From positions 7,455,653 to 7,519,652 of the forward strand of contig NC_079478.1 of assembly GCF_026230105.1 (NCBI RefSeq): a stretch of DNA of 64,000 nt. The letters run 5' to 3'. The notes below the pieces were generated by a model. It was not told where the DNA came from and did not search any database. It saw only the letters and a list, made by a program, of their open reading frames with translations. The translations under genes were made by a program, and so were the position numbers. Positions 37,541 through 46,571 of this stretch are shown piece by piece (the stretch's first letter is position 1; the number at the start of each line of letters is the position of its first letter). This DNA is from Diorhabda sublineata (taxonomy: Eukaryota; Arthropoda; Insecta; Coleoptera; Chrysomelidae).

Positions 37541-38070
37541 ATCTGCTTGATACCTTTCAAACCTCTTTATACGGAAGGGTTGGAAGTAATATTTGACAGA
37601 GTAGGTTTCAAATTGGTTTATAAATCCATTAATACATTAGAACAATTGTTGAGCAATCCTAAAGATAAAATAACAAATTTGGAAAAGAGTATATATGAAA
37701 TAAGCTGTTGTGTGGTGGGACGGAAAGTATATTGGGCAGACTAAGAGATCTGTTGTTGTTCGGTTTAAATAGCACATAGCTCATATGAAATGTCACGTTG
37801 CCAGTCACAATCATGACATAAATATTAATAATGTAAAATTGTTAAAAATTTATCCAAAAATAAATTGCTGGATGCATTTGAGAGCATTGAAATTGCTAGA
37901 TGTAAGTGTACCCTAAATAGGGACAAAGGGCCAATTCCTTACAGTCCACTCTATAGTTTAGTAGTCAAAGAATGGAGTTTTTTCCCGCTGGAATTAACTT
38001 TTGCGGGAGAAGGTTTATTGATAGGAAAATTTAGTATAAAACAAGTAAGTAAAATTATTAGATTTTAATT
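37541..38070 (+). pseudogene. Penelope-like retroelement, 3' coding end with GIY-YIG domain
   Basis: The frame from 37547 has IPFKPLYTEGLEVIFDRVGF, KLVYKSINTLEQLLSNPKDK and then SIYEISC. This is the linker that joins the reverse transcriptase to the GIY-YIG nuclease in Penelope-like elements. The nuclease signature YIGQT is altered to KVYWAD followed by a stop. Its downstream half survives in shifted frames as HIAHMKCHVASHNHDININN (about 37775-37835) and LLDAFESIEIARCKCTLNRD, then GPIPYSPLYSLVV (37866-37967). Frameshifts and stops make it dead. The catalytic N-terminal reverse transcriptase was not found upstream. Confidence 0.75.
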
Positions 38071-38076
38071 TACCTT

Positions 38077-38123
38077 CAGTCTCTGAAGTCGATAACTTAG
38101 TTATCGAAACGTACGTCAGACAG
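38077..38123 (+). ncRNA. Degenerate hammerhead-ribozyme-like fold in the Penelope 3' region
   Basis: Directly downstream of the Penelope coding end, CAGTCT is followed by a CTGAAGT core, a GATAAC-TTAG-TTATC hairpin, GAAA, a minimal CG-TA-CG stem III and then TC. AGACAG follows and pairs with the leading CAGTCT in 5 of 6 positions. Penelope-like elements are known to carry such type I hammerheads with very short stem III. Here A9 of the core is T and one extra base follows it, so activity is doubtful. Confidence 0.4.
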
Positions 38124-38720
38124 TGTAATTGTGCAAGCAAGCAAGCAAGTAGTTCAAGCAATATTTGACTACTTTTGTTAAAAGTGGGTAAAATAATAAT
38201 TAAAAGTATATGCTGCTTATTATACCTACTAAAGAAAAATAAAAAGAGTTGAGAATGTAATAACAACAAATTAATACATTATATCCAGGTCATACCGTAG
38301 CGTAACAAATAATACAAAAAGTATACCATGGCTTACAGATTGTATTTAAATTCAGTAGTGTGAAGCCATCAACTGATAAATTATATTTACTAAGAGAATG
38401 TTTTTATCACAGTATAACCTAGAATTAATAAATATTAATCGTTTCTGTTAACTGTTGAGCCGTACATGGAAATTTATTAAATAATGGGAAATGTTTTGTT
38501 TACAGCAGTCATTTCAAAGATACGGCCCGCGGACCGCTTCCGGCCCCTGGGCCGTATCAATGAGGCCCGCGATCGCATTGTGTCACAGAAAAAAGAATCA
38601 GGTTTTTTGAAGCTTTTAGATTTAATTCGATTCTTCTACACTTTCACAAAATGAATAATACCGAATTCCCAATTTTCTACTAATTCATTCAATTTTGAAG
38701 CTTCACAGGCACCAGTTCAT

Positions 38721-40273
38721 TAGGGTGTTTCAAATTTCCAAAAGTTTGAATTTCAAATGACTTTGCTCTTGCCCTGCGTCCAAGTGATGCAAACGTTAAC
38801 TGTCTCGAGTTTCAGGACGATCGGACAAGATTTAGAGGTTGCATACTTTGAACATGAACAGTTTTTAACCTGGTTTGTGTATTTCTAATTTTGAGTTATA
38901 TCGGAAACACTAAGTTCTAATGGACTTTCTTTTCTTGTATATCAGGTAATTAATATATAAAATGGCAACTAAAAGAGGAATTTGGCTGTTAGAAAAAGTG
39001 CCTAGTGGTGAGTTTTTAGGAGCTCGGCTTCCTTCAAAGGAACAAGTACTCTTAGTATTCATTCACCATCACAAGGAACTGAACGAAACACTTTCTGAAG
39101 CAGCTAAATCCACCATGTCTAAACTTCAAGTAGTTTGGAAGAAAGTAAATATACCTGTTAAAACTAAAGAAAACATTCGTACTAGAATACAGAAACTGTA
39201 CAAAGAATATCAAAATATCGGCAAAGAAAAATCAAGAAACACGGATAAGGCTAAGTTAAAACGCGATATGTGGAAAGGTGATCTGGTCGAATTATTTGAC
39301 ATTTCCCGCCAAAATGTAATGGATATGAGTGAAGTATCACAAGAAGATAAAAACTTTCTCATGTCTCAAAGAGAAGATCGCATGAGTTCATCAATGAGTG
39401 GTGTTGATAAGGTTTTTGCCGCTAAAGCTAAAACGAAAACTTTAAAAAAAGAAAAACAAGAGTTATACAAAAGCAAACACTTCCAATCTATAGCTGAGAT
39501 TAATAAGACAGTAGCAGTTGAATTCTCATCTGCGTCATCATCCGAAGATGAAAAAGGACCGTGAGTTTTTGGCTCCAGTAACAAAAAACAACGAGCGATT
39601 CCTAAATTAAAGACTGTAAAGGAAAAAATGTTCTTGAATTTAGACCAAAAACCTACAAAGAAAAAAGAAACAAAAAGATTAGAAAGCAAAACTTTTGATT
39701 TTGATGGGAAGGACATCAGTGACTTTGTTACTAAAAAAACAACACTTTTCTTTGAAATGTTTGGAATTACCGATATCACAGAATCCTGTATGGAATCTCT
39801 ACGAAGTCATGTTGATGCCCTTAAGGTTGTTAATGATACTGCAGAGAGAGGTATTGCATTAATAAAACAGTTCAATGAATCAGCAAGAGACGAACAACAA
39901 AAACTTCTTATTGAGGATCGTCGAACATCACAGAAAAGCCGTCACTAAACGAACTAAAAAGGCTATTGCATCGTACATAGTTGAATAATTGATACAATAT
40001 GTGATTTTTTTACTAAAGGACTATCTTATTGTTTATATCAATCATTATCTTAAGCTTGTGATTTATAATTTCAGCAATAAAATCAATTTAAGTTGAAAAT
40101 TTGTATTTTGTAAATAATTACCCAAAAATGTTCAAAATGTGCAACCTCCAAATATTATCCAATCATCTCCAAATTTCACACAGATAACTTATACATCACC
40201 TAGACTCAGGGCAAAAGCAAAGTCAGCAAAAATTTTATATTTTATTTTTTACCATTAAAAATGAAACATCCTT
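38721..40273 (+). mobile_element. Nested DNA transposon with long TIRs and a single ORF
   Basis: The 8-bp duplication CAGTTCAT lies at 38713-38720 and 40274-40281. The ends TAGGGTGTTTC and (complement) AAGGATGTTTC open imperfect inverted repeats of about 170 bp. Shared landmarks are TGACTTTGCTCTTGCCCTGC versus TGACTTTGCTTTTGCCCTGA, and GAGGTTGCATACTTTGAACA versus GGAGGTTGCACATTTTGAAC. Between them is one ORF (38962-39948). Removing the insert and one duplication restores continuity of the surrounding hAT frame, so the boundaries are firm. The superfamily is not recognised. Confidence 0.8.
38962..39948 (+). pseudogene. ORF of the nested transposon, uncharacterised family, split by one TGA
   Basis: From ATG 38962 the frame runs 200 codons to a TGA at 39562-39564. 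It continues in the same frame to a stop at 39946-39948, about 328 codons in all. The N-terminal part is basic and helical (KEQVLLVFIHHHKELNETL, VWKKVNIPVKTKENIRTRIQ, KLYKEYQNIGKEKSRNTDKA, LVELFDISRQN). A Ser/Asp/Glu patch (SSASSSEDEK) precedes the TGA. The second part has DFVTKKTTLFFEMFGI and the block LKVVNDTAERGIALIKQFNE. From memory, both blocks recur in large uncharacterised multi-copy proteins of aphids and beetles, where several hundred residues separate them. This copy therefore looks internally deleted. No DDE triad is visible. It may encode a DNA-binding accessory protein, but its function is unknown. Confidence 0.6.
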
Positions 40274-40281
40274 CAGTTCAT

Positions 40282-40560
40282 TTGCAAATGGAATTCTTCA
40301 ATCGGACAGTATTTTGAAAGAAAAAATTAATGAGATTAACGCTCTAGCATTTTATACACAATCTTTCAAGAGTTTGGATAATTACCCGGAATTAAAAAAG
40401 CATGCAGCTCGCATTCCCTGCATGTTTGGTAGCACCTATTTAAGTGAGCAGATGCTTTCCGTCATGAAAATAAATAAAAACAAACATCGCACAAGACTTA
40501 TGAATAAACATCTCCAATCAATTCTTAGAATAACTACAACGAATATGATAACTGACAAGT
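40282..40560 (+). pseudogene. hAT transposase C-terminal dimerisation region
   Basis: The frame has LKEKINEINALAFYTQSF (about 40314), YPELKKHAARIPCMFGSTYL with SEQMLSVMK (40383-40470), KHRTRLMNKHLQSILRITTT (40482-40541). The pattern FGSTYLCEQ, then MK..KSK.R..L...HL...LRIATT is the hAT dimerisation end of GTF2IRD2/ZBED5-like transposases. Upstream of the nested insertion, 38689-38720 encodes NFEASQAPVH in the frame that continues as LQMEFFN after the insertion. Confidence 0.7.
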
Positions 40561-41832
40561 CAGGTATCTGGATCCTCCAGCTCAACATAATCACCTACCA
40601 TCTTTTATAACTTTGATATGATTTTTAACAACCGTATATTATATACTAATATAATTTAATAAATAAAAAAAAAAAATTGTGTGTGTCAGCTCCGACGCGC
40701 GACTGGGTTTACTCCTTAAGTTCGATAGTCTAACCAGACGCAAAAAGAGTTTATTTAACTTAAAAAAGATTGGTTGATTGCCAGAATATTTTGGGCTTCC
40801 TTCATTAATTTTTTTTTAATCTGTAAGCTCGCTGTCTCTCGGCTGGAGTTTTTGGAGGCTTAGATTTTTTCCTAGTCAAAAAATATAAAACAAAAATTAG
40901 AAAATTTATAAATGCATAATTATAAAAATTTTAACCGACTTTCAGAAAATTGATAAAAAAAGGTTTTTATAAACATTTTTTTTAAATTATTATAATTAAT
41001 TTTTCATTTAAAATATAATATTATCTTAATAATTAACAAAAATAGTTATAAAAAGATAATTATGTCACTAAATCTTTTACATACAATATTAAATAGTACA
41101 TGAAAATTATTTAAATAAGCTAAAAAATAACTTTTCGAAAGAAAATTATATAAAAACATTATTATAATGAAAAAATATTGTCGATTTTTCTGATAATATT
41201 ATCGAATTATTGACTACAGTTGTTAATATTTAAAAATTATTTGTAAAATAAATCATAATAACGTGAAAGAATTTATAGACATCGACAAAAAAATTAATTT
41301 TTGGTTAGGTTAGAAATTTTCTATTTTATGTGAATGCGCTCGATAATTCATATTGGGTTGATTATCTAATTTTATGTGTTGTTTTCAAATATATATTTAT
41401 ATGAACTACATCGATAATTATTAAAATATTTAATAAATACACATTGCACATGCTCATACATATAATACATGAATTATAACGTAACTTGCAACCACGTGTT
41501 TGTTAGATGTTCCGGCAATATCATCTACACCTCTTTCTGCCATAGTTATTTGAAAATACTTTCAGTTCACTTTAGCGGAACACAATGATAATAAAACTTC
41601 ACAATGACAGCAATATAAGTATGTTGACACTGACAAGTTAGAAAGTTGCGCATCATAGGGTGCGCACCAAAAACGTAACGAGGTCATTCATCGATAGATT
41701 TTACTCCTCACATTTTTCTCATACCGGGCCCCTTATATATGCAAATCGATTCTTAAGGAGTAAACTCCAATATTTAATAAAATTTAATATACGGCCCTCC
41801 GCAAAATTGAGTTTGACACCCTTGGTTTACAG

Positions 41833-43412
41833 TCTACAGCTTCTAAATTAATTGATTTATTAACGATACACTTTGATCACAATACAATTCCCATATTTCC
41901 ATTATTTTCCATTACTATACAGAGTGTTCGGGAGTGAGTAGATGACGTTAAAATAATACTGTGACATGAAACAAATTTTCTCATACGGCGGAATGTTTAA
42001 CTTATATTTAAATATATTTTCTAAATGTACATTTTTAGATCGTTGTATATGTCAAGGAAACCGTTCGCCATAAAGAGACATTCTGAAGAAAATTATCATA
42101 AATTGTAATTATTTATACTACCACCCATTAGGAAAAGTATTGTCAAGATTATTTTTTACATTATTTAAGAAGTGAAAGGCTTGCGCCTGTTTCAAAATTT
42201 CATGCAAAACGCCGATGGTTTTGTGATTGAACAAAAGTAACTACATTAGATGTATCATAAGTAGTTGCCGCTACAAAAATTCATTCATCGTGGTTTTATC
42301 ACGTAATTATAACACTTTCGAATGCGAAACAACAAGTAGATAACTTAATAAAAGAAACCAATAAATAAATCCTATCAAATTCCATATTCAAACATTTTAT
42401 CAAAAACTTTCATCCGATTTTTAATTACTTTTCTATTATATGCAAATTAATTTTCAAGTGAAAAAATTATACTCTACTTCCCGTCATATAGTCAAATTGA
42501 GGAAAAGTTCGATTGAGAACTGTTTAAAAGATATGATCAATCAACAAACAATGTAGTGATAATTAAAATCTAACAAACAACTTTCATTTTAATTAAACAA
42601 TATTACAGACCACCGCCTCTGATCATTGAACGATTTTTTATTAGTGAAAACTATGTTAACCAGTAGTGCAGAAAAAAATTCCGTATTATGGAAAGTAGAT
42701 AGTAATTTTTTACTACACTACGGCAAAACCGATTCAAATTTTCGTTTATTACCCAAAAAAATTCATATTTATTTACTCTCTTTTTATTCGTGGGGTGAAT
42801 TAATAAACACTGCGTCTTAGCTTTCTAATTTATTTACACATTATTCAATACACTTAACTTATAATAATTTACTTATAAATATCACTTAAATAATTTTTGT
42901 GATTCCTTTCACTTATTAGTTTTTATCATTAGGACGATCTGTTTAAGTTCTAGAACAAAATAAAATGCGCCGTGCAGATTTTGAAGCACAGAGGGCGAAA
43001 CCTCTATCCACATTCTCTCGAAGCGTAGAAAATAGAAGACGAATAACTCTGGCAGCTACAGACTTTTTAAGAAAAGTGGGATTATCAGCTGTAAACACTG
43101 GGTTCTCCAGTATCGCAGCAAGAAAGGGGGACACAGAAGATCCTTTGGGTCGCAGTGTTTATGTTTGGAAGCTAACTCTCCATTTTGTTGCCAAATCATT
43201 TCTTCCAATTCTTGAACAAAAAACAATTGTTCCTAAAATTAAGCTAAATTTGGTTGAAAATATATTTATCATACTCCTTTCGGATATTTGAGAATATGAG
43301 ATGACTCTAGCTGACATAGATTTTCATTTTCTATTTCATGCATCTCCAAATGTAATGCTCTGGAATTCTAGCACTTCGAAATAATTTTGCGAACTTGTTC
43401 GTAATAATATAA
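41833..43412. other. No gene seen
   Basis: AT-rich. The open frame 42965-43291 (+) and its minus-strand shadow carry no motif I recognise. Confidence 0.4.
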
Positions 43413-43835
43413 AGCCGGTACCACACGAAGCGTCCAATGCTTCCAACGTTGGACGCTGGTATGATTGGACGCATCGTGTGATCGTAATGCACACGTCATT
43501 TGATGAATGTTTAGCGTTAGCATTGGAACGTTTGCCATGGAATCGCATCTAAGGAGTACCCGCATTGGAACTTATTGTACAACTACACACTTCTTGTCCT
43601 CTTGCGCGTGAATACTACGTGTTTTGTATGGAAAACCTAAGTTGCCACTATCATCCAGTTTATTTCAAAAGAAATTATATCTGTTGTATGCTGTTGATTA
43701 TTTTTTATCCACGGCTTCATTTCTAAGAGGGTAGACGGTAGATTTAGGAAAGGTTTCAGCATTCGTCCAATGTTCAGCCGTACGCTGGAATACGAATATT
43801 GGTGCAAACGTTAGACGCATCGTGTAATACCAGCT
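43413..43835. mobile_element. MITE with TAA target duplication (PIF/Harbinger-like)
   Basis: The left end AGCCGGTACCACACGAAGCG and the complement of the right end AGCTGGTATTACACGATGCG are inverted repeats. TAA flanks both sides (43410-43412 and 43836-43838). Internal copies of the motif TTGGACGC..CGTGTGA occur near 43446-43485. No ORF. It is a different family from 7869-8327. Confidence 0.75.
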
Positions 43836-44639
43836 TAATACATGAGAATATTCGAGATATCGCACTTGTAATCCAAAAATATAAATAAAAAAATTCACTA
43901 GACGGACCGATATATTCAATAATGGAAAATCAGAAACTCCTATAGAACCAATTTCAAAAAAAATGTTTTGTAATACATATTAATTGTCCTATTTCCAGAT
44001 TTTTCAAAATGAATTATTTCAGTTAACTTAACTGCTTCTCCTTCAGTGTTTTTTAAAAATCGATTTTCAGATTCAGCTGATAATTTTTTCTGATCTTAAA
44101 AGTCGCTATAGGATAGTTCGTTGATATTGTAGGGGTTGTCTTTTTTCAAGCTGTTTTAATATATCCTATGTATTGCTTTGATATTTCAGAATGAACGTAT
44201 CTCCTGTAGCCAAAAATTTGTGCAAAATGGTTTTTATTTTGATATTCGTCAGGTCATACATATACATGGAAATCATAAACTTCTTTTTTTTCTGTTGTCC
44301 ACAGCCCTTCAACTTCATTCCATTCAGAGATGTCTCTAGTAAACTCATTTATAGTAAAGTGGTAGGTTGATTTATAGTAGAAACTAGAAACTTCTCCTTT
44401 AGGAAATGGAAGGACTGCTTGAAGATCATAGCATGATACGATGAAATTATCTGCAATCTTTTAATTGTATTTCTCTTTTTAATTTCTTACCATATGCTTT
44501 TCTGATAGATGCGTGTAATATTTTTCCTTCATATATACAAAAAAACTAATATTATAATTTTCGGTAGCTATGGAACTTAGCTGCTTCTTCGTTGTCTTCT
44601 AAGGTATTTTTTGAAATGTGTGAAGTGGCACTTACGCAA

Positions 44640-45610
44640 TCTAGCCGTAAGCTTTTTTATAATTCAATGTTTGCAGATGATTTCATGCAAATGTTGGCCG
44701 CGGCTCCGCTTTGGATAGCCCATGCACAAGGTCCAGTTTTGGCACACTCTCTCCAACATATCGGTCGGTATTTCACGAATAAATGCTTCAATATTGGTAA
44801 TATTGGCTCTCAATTTGACCATTGTTTCGCGTGCCGTGTAGCATGTGGCACAGTATTGTTGAAACCACATGTCAGGCATGTCTAATTCTTCCAATTTGGG
44901 CAAAAAAATCGTCATTCATCACACGGTAGCGCTCGCTATTCACAGAAACGTTCCGGCCATCGTCGATTTTGAAGAAGTACGTCCCAATGATGCCACCAGC
45001 CCATAATCCAACCAAAAAGTGACTTTTTCGGGATGCATTGGTAGCTCTTGCAATGCTTCCGGCTGGTCTTTTCTCCAGATGCGAAAATTTTGCTTGTTGA
45101 CGTATTGATTCAACCAGAAATGAGCTTCGTCGCTGAACACAAAAAGTGGATCTCCCTCCAACTTTGCCAGCGCCCATTCACCAAATGTTAGACGTTATGA
45201 GAGATCATGTGGTTTCAATTCTTGCACCAGCTGTGTCTTATAAGGTTTTACACCCAAATCCTTTCACAAAATTTTCCACCTCCACGTGGTGGAGTAATAC
45301 AGGCCCAATTGCTGCGTGCGGCGGCGAATCGACATTCCACGGTCATCAATAACTCTGTCGGATACATCCGCAATATTTTCTTCGATCGTCACTACACATT
45401 TTGCATGTTAGTGGATTAATGTCCAATAGTGTAAACTGGGTTCGAAATTTGGTCACAAGTCGAATAGTTCCCTCAGTAGGCCGACCAATCAGCCCATAAA
45501 TTGGAAGATCTGAGCGATGCATTCTCTTAAGCGAGCTTGAATTTTAATAGTAAAATTCAATAATTTGCTAGTGTTGTTCGTTCATAAGTCGACTCATGAT
45601 TAACTTTTAG
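44640..45610 (-). mobile_element. Tc1/mariner-type element remnant
   Basis: The minus strand starts MSRLMNEQH near 45599, then RPIYGLIGRPTEGTIR and VTKFRTQFTLLDINP (about 45420-45510). The first catalytic Asp block FSDEAHFWLNQYVNKQNFRI lies at 45075-45140, followed by LQELPMHPEKVTFW and GLWAGGIIGTYFFKIDDGRN. The second block DMWFQQYCATCYTARETM (44815-44880) has Asp replaced by Tyr. The C-terminal end is NIEAFIREIPTDMLERVCQN to HLHEIICKH (44664-44790). The segment with the third Asp is deleted. TIRs were not identified. Frameshifts and the lost Asp make it inactive. Confidence 0.82.
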
Positions 45611-46298
45611 ACAAAACTGAACAGGTTTGACAATGACACAAGACACAATTCACGCGTGATCTGTCAAAAATAGTGTTGCCAAAAAGATACGAGCAAAAAA
45701 ATGACGTTAGCAGCGTTTTTGTGGCTATTTAGAACAGATTTGGCTTAAAAACCAAAATTTTCGTATAGTCACGGCTTAGGAGTACATATGCGAATGTGAA
45801 ATCTGCAAACAAGTTACGAAGATAAAACGAAAATTATTCATTTGAATTAATGTCTTCGGTAAGTGCGTTATTATACCGACAAAGGACAAGTTAACCTAAA
45901 TAATGGATAATCTATTTAACTTCTTTACATAAATAACACCATCTACAGTACACGTTAATTATCAAATTACAGAATTATAATTCTGAGTTTCATAAAAAAC
46001 AATATTGATTAACCAGAATTGAACTTCTGGCTTTTCTGCATAACAGAGGTTGTCAGCATAAAAAAATTTAAGTAGACTACACTACCGTTAAAATTTAACC
46101 GATGAAACCAGCATATTATGACTAATTTTAGAATTATGAATATTTAACGTCTCCTACTCAAATTTTGGTACTATCGCATCTATTAGATCATGTTTATTCT
46201 ACGATATAATATAGTTGCCTACACGATAATAAATAATTCGAAACATTCACTTTAAAATAAAGAAAACCTGATATAAGATGTATAATATTGTGTTACAG

Positions 46299-46571
46299 AT
46301 GGATCACTGGAAGGATTTCCTTCTCTTCCTGCTCCTTGTTACAAAATCTACTTCGGAAGATTCCAGGCCATGTATAGAAATTTCCAGAGAATTGCGATTC
46401 CCATGTAGATGTACGTTAGGACCCATAGAGCAAGCTTTAGGTGGTAACCCCTCAATTGAAGTTAACTGTGATAGAGTAGTTTTTTCTAGCGAAGTACCTT
46501 CTTTACCATACGGCGCTCCCATAGTATCCTTCAGTCAAAGATGGTCAGGTCACCAATCACTACCGACCCAA
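46299..46571 (+). CDS. LRR gene coding exon 1: signal peptide and N-terminal cap
   Basis: MDHWKDFLLFLLLVTKSTS is a good signal peptide. It is followed by RPCIEI, PCRCTLGP and VNCDRVVF, which supply the cap cysteines. The exon ends LPTQ with donor GTAAGA, phase 0. Confidence 0.85.

Larger units (their letters stand above)
38506..41824 (+). mobile_element. hAT element (GTF2IRD2/ZBED5-like lineage), interrupted by another element
   Basis: A perfect 8-bp duplication GTTTACAG flanks it (38498-38505 and 41825-41832). The left end CAGTCATTTCAAAGATACGG and the complement of the right end CAAGGGTGTCAAACTCAATT both run into GGCCC-rich subterminal sequence, as in hAT elements of this lineage. The transposase is reduced to its C-terminal part (40282-40560). 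About 1.5 kb of foreign DNA (38721-40273) sits inside the frame. The region 40680-41760 is AT-rich without ORF, with TTTACTCCTTAAG at 40709 and its inverse near 41751. Inactive. Confidence 0.8.

Noticed and set aside
42965..43291. 108-codon frame on + with an overlapping minus-strand frame
   Set aside because: No motif, domain or repeat family recognised, and no exon context. Treated as chance.
46278..46298. Upstream in-frame ATG of the LRR gene
   Set aside because: It lies before an acceptor-like TTACAG and adds seven residues that weaken the signal peptide. 46299 is preferred.
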